From assembly GCF_029168945.1 (NCBI RefSeq), contig NC_083602.1:70080600-70144599 (forward strand): a stretch of DNA of 64,000 nt, read 5' to 3'. The notes under the pieces are model-generated. The model saw only the letters and a list, made by a program, of their open reading frames with translations. It was not told the origin of the DNA and searched no databases. The translations under genes were made by a program, and so were the position numbers. This document shows positions 54,289 through 64,000 of the stretch, piece by piece; the stretch's first letter is position 1; every line of letters starts with the position of its first letter. This DNA comes from Cannabis sativa (lineage: Eukaryota; Streptophyta; Magnoliopsida; Rosales; Cannabaceae).

Positions 54289-56511
54289 TGTAAAGCCCGC
54301 TTAGTTAATTTGGAAATTATCAGTTGTTTATGATTAATTACGAAATTATTTATAGCTATTTAAATAATTTATTACTGTTATTTATGGAATTCAGAAATGC
54401 ATGGTTATGTTATTCAGTAGTTGCATATTTTGCATTTCCGGTGTCCGATATTTTGGAACTCGGCGTTTGGCTCAGTAGAAATCACAACTTAGTATGTTAG
54501 TAATTTGGGGACGGGTTTTAGACATTGGGAATGTCGGGAAAGGCCGGGAATTTGGAATGTCCCAAAAATACCCCTTTTGTATGATTTATGTGGTTTTATG
54601 GTGGAGGGGCAAAATGGTCTTTTTGCCCCATTAGTATTTTTGTCTTTTGTGATTTTGTGAAATGGAAAATAAGTGTTTATTTGATTAATTGTTGGCTGAA
54701 ATAAGTATATGTAAATGGCTTTATTCACTTATTTATTTTTACAAAACATTACACTTAGAGAAAATTTACAAAAAACTTTCAAACACTCTCTCTCAAGCCT
54801 CTCTCTCTTTCGGCCCTCTTTGAGCAGCAAGGAGGAGTTTTCCTTGGTGATTCAAGCCCTTTTTGTGTTGATTTTATGATCCATAGTTACTTGTAAGTGG
54901 TTCTCAACTATTCTTTTTGTTCTTGATGTTTTTGAGGTGAAAATGGTAGGTTGCATGTTAGTTTGTAAAGCTGTATGTTGCTGTGTTTAATTGTTGTTTC
55001 CAGTAGCTTAATTAGGTTTTATATGGATGGATTATATAGGTTTTAATGCATGCTAGTGGTGTTGTTTAAAGCTTTGAATTTCCTATGCAAATATGTGATT
55101 TTTGAATGAAATGGTTCTATTTGTTGCTGTGAAGTTGCTGGATGTTCTCTATAGTTTTCAGAGGTGATTATATGCTAGTTTAAGTAGATTTAAGCTAGTG
55201 GAATGCATGTTTAGGTGGATTTGCTCAAGCTTGAGTTTGGAACTCAAAGCTTGAGCTCCAATGGTGATTTTTGTATATGTGTTTTCTGGGTGGTTTTGAG
55301 GCCTTAGATTTGTTCTTTGGGGTGTTTAGAGCAGGTCTGGAAAGTTTGGTACCAATTGGGGTTGAATTGGTCGAGTTATGAAAATTTTAGTTGGCTGCTC
55401 GCGAGGAACCGGAATTCCGTTGCACATCCGGAATTCCGGATGAGGGTTCTGAATTTTCCAACCGATTCCGGTTGGGCAACCTGGTCTACGGGTTGGGGAA
55501 AATTCAGGGACCCTAGTTTTCCTCGTTTTTATGTTTTAGGGGGTATTGCCATGCTTTTTATCGATAGGGAAACTTTTAGTTCTTAGTTTTAGTCCCCGGG
55601 AAGTGATTAAGCGTGTCACTTATAGCGTTGTGATTTTTATGGTTTAGGAGCCGCATCCGCCGGTCGGCTTCGGTTCCGGGTTGACCGGCACACCTGAAAT
55701 CGGAATCCAGGTAAGATTAGTATAACAGTATGCATATGTAGATTACATGTTTAGCGTGCATGTAGGAAGCCCGCCGGATTACATTAGCTATGTATTTAGG
55801 CTTCGAACCATCCAACCCCGTCACGTCGGTACAGCCGGAGTATGACCAGACGGCGGAGTATGACCGGCTCGACCGATCAGCCGACATTTGGTTGGTGGTT
55901 CGGTGCTATTGACCTATCCCGTCGGTACAGCTGGAGTATGACCAAGCCGGAGTATGACCGGTTCGACCGATCGGAGGATACTTGTCAATAGTAATCGTCC
56001 CTATGAACGTTCAAAACTCGGTACCATGTTGGACATGGCGGTAGTGGCTCGCACCATGTTGGACATGGCAGTAGCGGTACTCAGTATCGTGTTGTACACG
56101 GCAATTAGAATTATGTATGATATTATTATGCTTTTCTTGCGAGTCCGTCGACTCACGCTTATGTTCATGTGTAGGTAAAGGCAAGGCTATACCGATGGAC
56201 CGTGAGCGAGCTTATGAGATTGTACATGTCGTGGCGGTTAGGCTGGAGCGTACGATCCTCGGGATGCAAGGCTGAATTTTGTAACTGGTCGTTAGACGAC
56301 TTTTAATTTTATGTAATAGTTAAACAGTTAAAACTTTTGTAAATGATTTTATAAATCGGGATCCCGAGTCTTTTGTAATATGGTTTATAAGTTTAATTAA
56401 AAAGCAAAATTTTAATTAATCACGTTTTTCCATAAACCTCGTTGATTAGCAACGAGCTGCACAGTACGTTTAAAAATCACGTAATACGCCTAAGATAGTT
56501 AGGGTGTTACA
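54289..56511 (+). repeat. 5' LTR of Tekay-B
   Basis: 2223 bp, TGTAAAGCCCGC...GGGTGTTACA. The first 1.1 kb and last 230 bp match the 3' LTR nearly perfectly; the GC-rich middle (about 55395-56270) differs often. Confidence 0.94.
56024..56100. repeat. Three small tandem hairpins in the 5' LTR of Tekay-B
   Basis: CCATGTTGGACATGG at 56024-56038 and 56054-56068, then CGTGTTGTACACG at 56088-56100. The third has changed both arms and still pairs. Confidence 0.85.
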
Positions 56512-56514
56512 ATT

Positions 56515-56526
56515 TGGTATCAGAGC
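56515..56526 (+). other. Primer-binding site for initiator tRNA-Met
   Basis: TGGTATCAGAGC three bases after the 5' LTR. Confidence 0.95.
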
Positions 56527-56793
56527 CGCCAGGTTGTCTTCCGAAGATCGTCACGACATGTACAATCATCATCAGCAGTTAGCTCGGTTCACGGTTCAGT
56601 AAGCCTTTATTGCTTTAGTAGTTTATTTTATTCAGTTATGAAAAAGAAAAGCCTGTTAGGAAGCATGTTAGTAGCCTGATAGTAGAATAGGCGCATGTTT
56701 CGTTTTTAATTTCCAAATTAAGCGGCATTAGTAAGCTCGCCTTGAATACGACCTGATATGCCAACTCTTGGTTTCGCAGGCGGTTCTAACTAG

Positions 56794-58112
56794 ATGGACG
56801 CCAGGCGGACTACCAGGAGTCAGGGCAACTCCGTAGGGTCGAACCAAGGACAGGGAGCTCAGTTTCCCCCACCTGCTAGGGGCCGTGGTAGAGGTCCCCG
56901 AGGCAGGGCTCGTGGCCGGGGTGATGAGAACCCGCCACAGGCTGCCCAGGCTCCCCCAGCCGATCAGGGAGCCCCGAACTGGGAGTTACGGTTTGCGGAG
57001 ATGCAAGCCCGGATCGAAGAACAAGACCTCGAGATTCAGAGGTTGAGACAGCAGGGTGCTCCTGCAGTTCCAGTGCCCATAGTTCCAGTGGCACCTGCCC
57101 CTGCTGCCCAGGCCGAGATAGTGGTGGCGGCCCATAGATTGGAACCATTGTATGAGCGGTTCCGGAAGCAAGCACCTCCGGTATTCCTGGGAGGTCCGGA
57201 TGTAATGAAAGCCGAACAGTGGCTGACGGTGATCACCAAGATACTGAATTTCATGGGTGTCACCGGTAACGACAGAGTGGTGTGCGCCACGTTTCAGTTC
57301 CAGGAGGACGCATTGGTCTGGTGGGACATGGTGTCTCAGATCCATGACGTCACCACCATGACCTGGGAAAGGTTCCAGGAACTCTTTAATGCGAAATACT
57401 ACAATGAGGCGGTCAGAAGCGCCAAGATGAAAGAGTTCGTTCACCTGACCCAGCGGGAGAACATGAGCGTCACTGAGTATACTACTCAGTTTGATCGGTT
57501 GGCGAGGTTAGCCTCGGGAATTGTGCCGACCGACTTCAGCAAGAAGGAGAAATATCTGGACGGGTTGAACCCCAAGATCAGGCATGACCTGATGATCACC
57601 ACCGACGACAGCACCACCTATGCTCAGATGGTGGAGAAGGCACTGCGAGCTGAGGGCGCAGTGGGATGCATGTCGGACCGCCCGGTCTCGGTTGGTGGCG
57701 GGGCTCCTACCCCTCCTGCATCAGGCTATAGCAGGGGGAGTAGTGGTTCGGCCATTGATCAGAGGAAGAAGGCACCCACTGCTTCCGGCGGCTCGAGTCA
57801 GAACAAGAGGTTTCGGGGGAACCAGAACCGAGGGAGTCGTCCTGGTGGTAATGAGACCCGATTCTCCTATCCCGAGTGCCCTAGCTGCAAGAGGCACCAT
57901 CGGGGTGAGTGCAAAGGTCAGGGATGCTTCCATTGTGGCATGCCCGGACACTTCAAGAGGGAATGTCCCCAGCTCCGACCAGAGGCACCGAGAGCTCCAG
58001 CGATACCCACTCCAGCCAGGGTATTCGCTATCACGCAGGCTGATGCAGATGCCAGCCCATCAGTTGTCACAGGTCAGCTTTTTATTAACAACTCGCTATA
58101 TTCAAAGCGTCT
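56794..58112 (+). pseudogene. gag: Tekay-B Gag (start of Gag-Pol)
   Basis: Starts MDARRTTRSQGNSVG. Residues about 1-50 are Arg/Gly/Pro-rich, then a coiled segment (MQARIEEQDLEIQRLRQQ). The Retrotrans_gag domain spans about 120-260 and includes PPVFLGGPDVMKAEQWL, ALVWWDMV, FQELFNAKYY and FVHLTQRENMSVTEYTTQF. The CCHC knuckle CFHCGMPGHFKREC is at residues 378-391. The frame stays open to 58272 but leaves the coding track near 58100, where the protease continues in the -1 frame, probably through a one-base loss in an A run. No slippery heptamer is present, and Tekay elements normally have one continuous Gag-Pol frame. Gag itself is otherwise intact. Confidence 0.93.
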
Positions 58113-60374
58113 TTGTTTGATTCTGGGGCTACACATTCTTATGTGGCGGCCAGAGTCTTTAGTAAATTGGGTAGACCCTTTGATAGATATGAATCAGGGT
58201 TTGGAACCCTGTTACCTGGCGGAGAATTGGTTATCTCCAATAGGTGGATTAGGTCTATGCCGATCAGGATAGATGGTAGAGAGTTAAGCGCTGATCTGAT
58301 AGAGATGAGCTTAGTCGAATTTGATATCATTTTAGGAATGGATTTCCTATCTAAATATTCGGCGAGCATTGATTGTAAAAGGAAGATGGTGGTCTTCCAA
58401 CCGGAAAGTGAAGAACCGTTTGTATTTGTGGGTTCGGTTCAGGGATCTCGGATCCCGGTGATCTCGGCTATGTCAGCGAGAGAATTGTTGCACGGCGGGT
58501 GCTTAGGGTTTCTGGCCGTGGTGGTGGACACCACTCGGCCAGACACCATTCGGCCAGAGGACATCAGAGTGGTTCGGGAATTTTTGGACGTTTTTCCCGA
58601 AGAACTTCCAGGGTTACCACCTCAGCGGGAGATTGACTTCATGATTGACTTGGCACCAGGGGTGGATCCGGTTTCCAAAGCCCCGTATAGGATGGCTCCA
58701 GCTGAACTTAAGGAATTAAAGATTCAGCTCCAAGGGTTGCTTGACATAGGGTTCATTCGGCCCAGTGTGTCACCCTGGGGAGCCCCGGTTTTGTTCGTCA
58801 AGAAGAAGGATGGATCTATGAGGATGTGCATCGACTACAGGGAGTTGAACAAACTGACGGTGAAGAATAAATATCCATTACCTAGGATCGATGACTTGTT
58901 CGATCAGCTTCAGGGGAAGACGGTCTTTTCTAAGATTGATCTCCGTTCGGGTTATCATCAGTTGAGAATCCGAGAGGAGGACATTCCGAAGACGGCTTTC
59001 CGCACTAGGTATGGACACTACGAGTTTCTGGTTATGTCATTCGGACTAACCAATGCTCCTGCAGCATTCATGGACCTGATGAATAGAGTATTCAAGGATT
59101 TCCTCGATATCTGTGTGATTGTGTTTATCGATGACATCCTCGTGTACTCTCAATCAGAAGAGGAGCACGAGTTGCATCTTCAGATGGTACTGCAACGACT
59201 TCGAGAACATAAGCTTTACGCCAAGTTCAAGAAATGTGAGTTCTGGTTGTCTCAGGTGTCCTTCCTAGGGCACATTGTGAGTAAAGATGGGATCAAGGTG
59301 GATCCCGGGAAGATTGAATCCGTCAGAGATTGGCCGAGACCGAAGACAGTGACAGAGATCAGAAGCTTCTTGGGATTAGCTGGGTACTACCGTAGGTTCG
59401 TGGAGGGGTTCTCCAAAATTTCAATGCCCCTAACCGAGCTTACAAAGAAAAATCAGAGGTTTATTTGGTCAGATAAGTGCGAAGCTAGCTTTCAGGAGCT
59501 AAAGCAGAGATTGATTACTGCTCCGGTGCTAGCTTTGCCTTCGGACAAGGAGAAGTTCGTAGTCTACTGTGACGCATCCAAACAGGGTTTGGGGTGCGTA
59601 TTGATGCAAGCCGATCGGGTTATCGCTTATGCCTCCCGTCAGTTAAAGGATTATGAACAGCGATACCCGACTCATGATTTAGAATTGGCCGCAGTGGTGT
59701 TTGCACTGAAGATTTGGCGGCATTACCTTTACGGGGAGAAGTGTGAGATCTATACCGACCATAAAAGTCTCAAGTATTTCTTTACTCAGAAAGATTTGAA
59801 CATGAGACAAAGGCGTTGGTTGGAATTAGTGAAGGATTACGATTGTGAGATCCTCTATCATCCCGGAAAAGCCAATGTAGTGGCCGATGCCCTGAGCAGA
59901 AAGGGTCCCGGGAAAGTAGCTAGCATGGTTCAGATCTCACCTCAGCTAGCTGAGGATATGGTTAGATCCAGCATTGAGTTTGTGGTAGGTCACCTTCACA
60001 ACTTGACGCTGCAATCTGATCTATTAGAAAGAATAAAAGTCGCTCAGATGACAGATCCGGAGTTAGTGAAAATCCGAGATGAGATATTGGCTGGTCAAGC
60101 CAAGGACTTTTCAGTGTCAGATAGTGGGATGCTTTGGTATAAAGCCAGGGTTTGTGTCCCGAGCAGTGCGGAACTTAGAAATGAGATCTTTGAGGAGGCT
60201 CATTCTACTCCATATTCTCTGCATCCCGGCACCACCAAGATGTACCAAGATTTGAAACCGTACTTCTGGTGGAACGGTATGAAGAAGAATTTGGTAGAAT
60301 TCGTATCGAGATGCCTCACTTGTCAGCAGATCAAGGCTGAATATCAGACCCGGCGGGGTTGTTGCGGCCTCTAA
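58113..60374 (+). pseudogene. pol: Tekay-B Pol: protease, reverse transcriptase, RNase H, integrase zinc domain
   Basis: 753 codons open. Protease [10 protein letters not shown] opens the frame (the true upstream codons lie before 58113, so no start is needed). [20 protein letters not shown] (about residue 229), [16 protein letters not shown] and FIDDILVYS (residues 338-346, catalytic Asp pair 340-341). RNase [17 protein letters not shown] (Asp 487) and [10 protein letters not shown]. Integrase zinc-binding HHCC: His 697, LHP His about 704, Cys 734 and Cys 737 (RCLTCQQ). All RT and RNase H residues needed appear present. The frame ends at TAA 60372 because of a one-base loss near 60351. Confidence 0.95.
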
Positions 60375-61480
60375 CCCTACCAGAATGGAAATGGGAGGTA
60401 TTACGATGGGATTTGTGGTCGGGTTACCTAGGACCACGGGTATGTATGATTCCATCTGGGTAGTGGTGGACCGATTTACGAAATCGCTCATTTTCTCACG
60501 GTTAGAACAACGTTCACGGTGGATCGCCTGCGTAACCGTACGTCAGAGAGATAGTGAGACTTCACGGGGTACCGAAGTCTATAGTTTCGGACAGGGATCC
60601 GAAGTTCACCTCCAAATTTTTGCAAAGTTTGCAACGGGCAATGGGTACGAAGCTGAAATTCAGTACAGCATTTCATCCTCAGACAGATGGTCAGTCCGAA
60701 AGGACAATTCAGATATTGGAGGATATGTTGAGAGCCTGTGTTATGGAATTTGAGGGTTCATGGAGTAAATATCTACCATTGATAGAATTTTCGTACAACA
60801 ACAGTTATCAGAGTACGATAGGGATGGCTCCCTATGAACTGTTGTACGGTAGGAAATGTAGATCCCCTATCCACTGGGATGAGACAGGGGAGAGGAAATA
60901 CCTAGGTCCAGAGTCAGTTCAGCGGACCAATGAGGCAATAGAAAAGATAAAAGCTAGAATGCTTGCCTCACAGAGCAGACAGAAGAGTTACGCAGATCCG
61001 AAACGCAGAGATGTTGAGTTCCGAGTAGGGGACCATGTGTTTTTACGAGTATCTCCGATGAAGGGGATTAAACGTTTCGGGAAAAGAGGCAAGTTATGCC
61101 CTAGATTTACAGGACCTTTCGAGATTCTCGAGAAGATAGGTCAAGTGGCATATCGGTTAGCATTGCCTCCAGCCTTGTCGGCAGTGCACAACGTATTCCA
61201 TGTCTCGATGTTGAGAAAATACGTTTCAGACCCCTCTCATATACTCAGTTATGAGAGTCTTCAGCTTCAGCCAGACATGTCATATGAGGAACAACCAGTG
61301 CAGATCCTGGATAGAAAGGATAAAGTCCTTCGGAATAAGACCATAGCATTGGTCAAGGTTCTCTGGAGAAACAGTAAGGTGGAAGAAGCCACCTGGGAGC
61401 TAGAGTCAGATATGAGAGCTCATTATCCAGAGTTATTCAGGTTAGATTTCGGGGACGAAATCCTTTTAAGGGGGGAATAG
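60375..61480 (+). pseudogene. Tekay-B integrase core, C-terminus and chromodomain
   Basis: The first part (60385-60550) reads GFVVGLPRTTGMYDSIWVVV, then TKSLIFSRLEQ in a wrong frame. Where Tekay-A has MDFVVG, this copy has MGFVVG, so the first catalytic Asp is lost by paired small indels near 60404. From 60554 the frame is open to 61480: [20 protein letters not shown] (second Asp), [15 protein letters not shown] (Glu), [43 protein letters not shown] and a chromodomain around [20 protein letters not shown]. The chromodomain helps choose heterochromatic targets. At least two frame changes between 60351 and 60553 prevent a single product. Confidence 0.92.
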
Positions 61481-62602
61481 TTGTAAAGCCCGCTTAGTTA
61501 ATTTGGAAATTATCAGTTGTTTATGTTTAATTACGAAATTATTTATAGCTATTTAAATAATTTATTACTGTTATTTATGGAATTCAGAAATGCATGGTTA
61601 TGTTATTCAGTAGTTGCATATTTTGCATTTCCGGTGTCCGATATTTTGGAACTCGACGTTTGGCTCAGTAGAAATCACAACTTAGTATGTTAGTAATTTG
61701 GGGACGGGTTTTAGACATTGGGAATGTCGGGAATGGCCGGGAATTTGGAATGTCCCAAAAATACCCCTTTTGTATGATTTATGTGGTTTTATGGTGGAGG
61801 GGCAAAATGGTCTTTTTGCCCCATTAGTATTTTTGTCTTTTGTGATTTTGTGAAATGGAAAATAAGTGTTTATTTGATTAATTGTTGGCTGAAATAAGTA
61901 TATGTAAATGGCTTTATTCACTTATTTATTTTTACAAAACATTACACTTAGAGAAAATTTACAAAAAACTTTCAAACACTCTCTCTCAAGCCTCTCTCTC
62001 TTTCGGCCCTCTTTGAGCAGCAAGGAGGAGGAGTTTTCCTTGGTGATTCAAGCCCTTTTTGTGTTGATTTTATGATCCATAGTTACTTGTAAGTGGTTCT
62101 CAACTATTCTTTTTGTTCTTGATGTTTTTGAGATGAAAATGGTAGGTTGCATGTTAGTTTGTAAAGCTGTATGTTGCTGTGTTTAATTGTTGTTTCCAGT
62201 AGCTTAATTAGGTTTTATATGGATGGATTATATAGGTTTTAATGCATGCTAGTGGTGTTGTTTAAAGCTTTGAATTTCCTATGCAAATATGTGATTTTTG
62301 AATGAAATGGTTCTATTTGTTGCTGTGAAGTTGCTGGATGTTCTCTATAGTTTTCAGAGGTGATTATATGCTAGTTTAAGTAGATTTAAGCTAGTGGAAT
62401 GCATGTTTAGGTGGATTTGCTCAAGCTTGAGTTTGGAACTCAAAGCTTGAGCTCCAATGGTGATTTTTGTATATGTGGTTTCTGGGTGGTTTTGAGGCCT
62501 TAGATTTGTTCTTTGGGGTGTTTAGAGCAGGTCTGGAAAGTTTGGTACCAATTGGGGTTGAATTGGTCGAGTTATGAAAATTTTAGTTGGCTGCCTGCGA
62601 GG

Positions 62603-62638
62603 AACCGGAATTCCGGTTGCACATCCGGAATTCCGGAT
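62603..62638. repeat. Two 16-bp perfect palindromes in the 3' LTR of Tekay-B
   Basis: AACCGGAATTCCGGTT (62603-62618) and ATCCGGAATTCCGGAT (62623-62638). In the 5' LTR the first is broken by a one-base loss and the second is intact. Confidence 0.9.
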
Positions 62639-63234
62639 GAGGGTTCTGAATTTTCCAGAACCGGAATTCTGGTTGGGCAACCGATCTACCGGTTGGGGAA
62701 AATTCAGGGACCCTAGTTTTCCTCGTTTTTATGTTTTAGGGGGTATTGCCATGCTTTTTATCGATAGGGAAACTTTTAGTTCTTAGTTTTAGTCCCCGGG
62801 AAGTGATTTAGCGTGTCACTTATAGCGTTGTGATTTTTATGGTTTAGGAGCCAGTAATCCGCCGCTCAGCTTCAGTTCCAGTCAGGTTGACCGGCACACC
62901 TGAAATCGGAATCCAGGTAAGATTAGTATAACAGTATGCATATGTAGATTACATGTTTAGCGTGCATGTAGGAAGCCTGCTAGATTACATTAGCTGTGTA
63001 TTTAGGCTTCGAACCATCCAACCCTGTCACGTCGGTACAGGCTGGAGTATGACCAGCAGCCGGAGTATGACCGGTTCGACCGATCAGGCTGACATTTGGT
63101 TGGTGGTTCAGTGCTATTGACCTATCCCGTCGGTACAGGCTGGAGTATGACCAGCAGCCGGAGTATGACCGGTTCGACCGATCAGGAGGATACTTGTCAA
63201 TAGTACCGTCCCTGTGAACGTTCAAAACTCAGTA

Positions 63235-63312
63235 CCATGTTGGACATGGCAGTAGTGGCTCAGTACCATGTTGGACATGGCAGTAGCGGGACTCAGTATC
63301 GTGTTGGACACG
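63235..63312. repeat. Three small tandem hairpins in the 3' LTR of Tekay-B
   Basis: CCATGTTGGACATGG at 63235-63249 and 63266-63280, CGTGTTGGACACG at 63300-63312. Upstream, a GTCGGTACAGGCTGGAGTATG phrase repeats at about 63031 and 63131. Confidence 0.85.
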
Positions 63313-63729
63313 GCAGTTAGAATTATGTATGATATTATTATGCTTTTCTTACTGAGTCTGTCGACTCACAGTTTATGTTCATGTGTAGGTAAAGGCAAGG
63401 CTATAGCTGATGGACCGTGAGCGAGCTTATGAGATTGTACATGTCGGGGCGGTTAGGCCTGGAGCGTACGATCCTCGAGACAGCAAGGCTGAATTTTGTA
63501 ACTGGTCGTTAGACGACTTTTAATTTTATGTAATAGTTAAACAGTTAAAACTTTTGTAAATGATTTTATAAATCGGGATCCCGAGTCTTTTGTAATATGG
63601 TTTATAAGTTTAATTAAAAAGCAAAATTTTAATTAATCACGTTTTTCCATAAACCTCGTTGATTAGCAACGAGCTGCACAGTACGTTTACAAAATCACGT
63701 AATACGCCTAAGATAGTTAGGGTGTTACA

Positions 63730-64000
63730 TCGAAGTTCTACCAGTTTCACAATGACTTCGGCCATCACACCAATGAGTGTCAAAATTTGAAGAGGGAAAT
63801 TGAATACCTTAATGGCAAAACAATCCCCACTTGTGTTGTTATGTTCACAATGACCAAACTCAGGCAAAAGTTTCCAAGAACGAAGATCCAATGCCACCAC
63901 GAGTGGCAGGACATTTAAGGGTAATTATTGGCAGACCCCACAATATAGGTAAGACTATATAAGGTAGGGAGAGCTATGCTTGGACACTCCTTCACGAGCC
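63730..64000 (+). pseudogene. gag: T2 gag, continuation with zinc-type motif
   Basis: After the repeated TCGAA the frame continues FYQFHNDFGHHTNEC and LKREIEYLNGK, the H-x-D-x-G-H-x-T-x-E-C zinc-like motif and helix typical of the Gag C-terminus in Tat elements (nucleic-acid binding). The frame agrees with the sequence before Tekay-B once the duplicated pentamer is counted once. From about 63820 the reading degrades, with TAA at 63917. The rest of the window shows no further domain. Confidence 0.78.

Larger units (their letters stand above)
54289..63729 (+). mobile_element. Tekay-B: complete chromodomain-type Ty3/gypsy element
   Basis: 9441 bp with two LTRs (54289-56511, 61482-63729), a 5-bp target duplication TCGAA, a tRNA-iMet primer site (56515), gag, protease, RT, RNase H, integrase, chromodomain and polypurine tract AAGGGGGG (61468-61475). 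The domain order and chromodomain place it in the chromovirus/Tekay group. The polyprotein is nearly intact, with frame changes around 58100 and 60350-60560. It is inserted in T2 gag, so it is younger than T2, which is younger than Copia element B. Confidence 0.95.
61482..63729 (+). repeat. 3' LTR of Tekay-B
   Basis: 2248 bp. Preceded by AAGGGGGG (61468-61475) and a six-base spacer. Confidence 0.94.
52055..64000 (+). mobile_element. T2: Tat/Retand-type element, 5' part, split by Tekay-B
   Basis: 5' LTR (52055-52979), primer-site-like sequence and gag (53060 onward), continuing at 63730 after the Tekay-B insertion and running off the right edge. The LTR resembles the reverse complement of the T1 LTRs (GGTATACCCGAAATTTGGCTG, GGAATAACTCATTAA), so T1 and T2 are relatives in opposite orientation. 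T2 itself is inserted into Copia element B; GATCT (52050-52054) would be its target duplication. Confidence 0.82.

Noticed and set aside
56876..57444. Three overlapping minus-strand ORFs opposite Tekay-B gag
   Set aside because: GC-rich shadow frames of the Gag coding strand with no domain.
58083..58125. Programmed -1 frameshift between Tekay-B Gag and Pol
   Set aside because: No X XXY YYZ slippery heptamer, and Tekay elements normally encode a single Gag-Pol frame; a small deletion is simpler.
1..64000. Host protein-coding or RNA gene
   Set aside because: Every region with clear protein motifs is assigned to a mobile element, and no tRNA cloverleaf or rRNA sequence was recognised. A small or unusual RNA gene cannot be excluded by eye.

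Overview
The window is AT-rich repetitive DNA from a plant nuclear genome, most likely a eudicot. The assignment rests on the element families present: Tat/Retand-type and Tekay-type (chromodomain) Ty3/gypsy retrotransposons, Copia elements primed by initiator tRNA-Met, L1-type LINEs with a C-terminal RNase H, a CACTA transposon and a hAT-like element. I found no host protein-coding gene, tRNA or rRNA that I can support. Almost every base belongs to a mobile element, and most coding regions are broken. Species cannot be assigned from sequence alone.

Layout, left to right. (1) 1-2579: 3' end of a plus-strand Tat/Retand element (T0), with an antisense gene on the minus strand running off the left edge, a tandem array of long hairpins, and the 3' LTR. 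(2) 2580-3783: LTR-like leader and AT-rich DNA. (3) 3798-16048: 5'-truncated LINE (LINE1) with a perfect 14-bp target duplication. It is split by a gag-only Copia element (5577-15222, target duplication CTGGT). (4) 16203-28492: minus-strand Tat/Retand element (T1) with both LTRs, a decayed gag-pol and, on the opposite strand, a spliced-looking antisense gene (18013-20751). (5) 29046-37360: 5'-truncated Tekay element (Tekay-A), split by a non-autonomous CACTA element (31537-34629, duplication AAA). (6) 37362-42645: hAT-like element, split by a second LINE (LINE2, 37471-42013, duplication AAAATCCAA). (7) 42646-52054: remnants of at least two Copia copies related to the gag-only element, including a 1.03-kb inverted fragment and a possible solo LTR. 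(8) 52055-64000: 5' LTR and gag of a third Tat element (T2). It is interrupted by a complete Tekay element (Tekay-B, 54289-63729, duplication TCGAA), one of the youngest insertions here.

The most interesting material is in the Tat elements. T0 and T1 both carry a gene opposite to gag-pol between integrase and the 3' LTR. In T0 it has a TATA-like box, a leader and a good splice acceptor directly before its ATG. In T1 it has several splice-like junctions, basic nuclear-localisation-like clusters and a C-terminal coiled coil. Extra antisense ORFs are known in this lineage; the splice architecture and the three tandem hairpins, whose arms appear to co-vary inside the T0 putative intron, deserve checking. 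Other points: a gag-only Copia element whose 5' LTR lost its TATA box in a deletion carrying a 14-bp patch copied from nearby; a short motif repeated in the leaders of related Copia copies; and small tandem hairpins at matching places in two Tekay LTR families.

Limits: identities and boundaries were judged by eye. No alignments, folding or database searches were run, and family names rest on recognised motifs.
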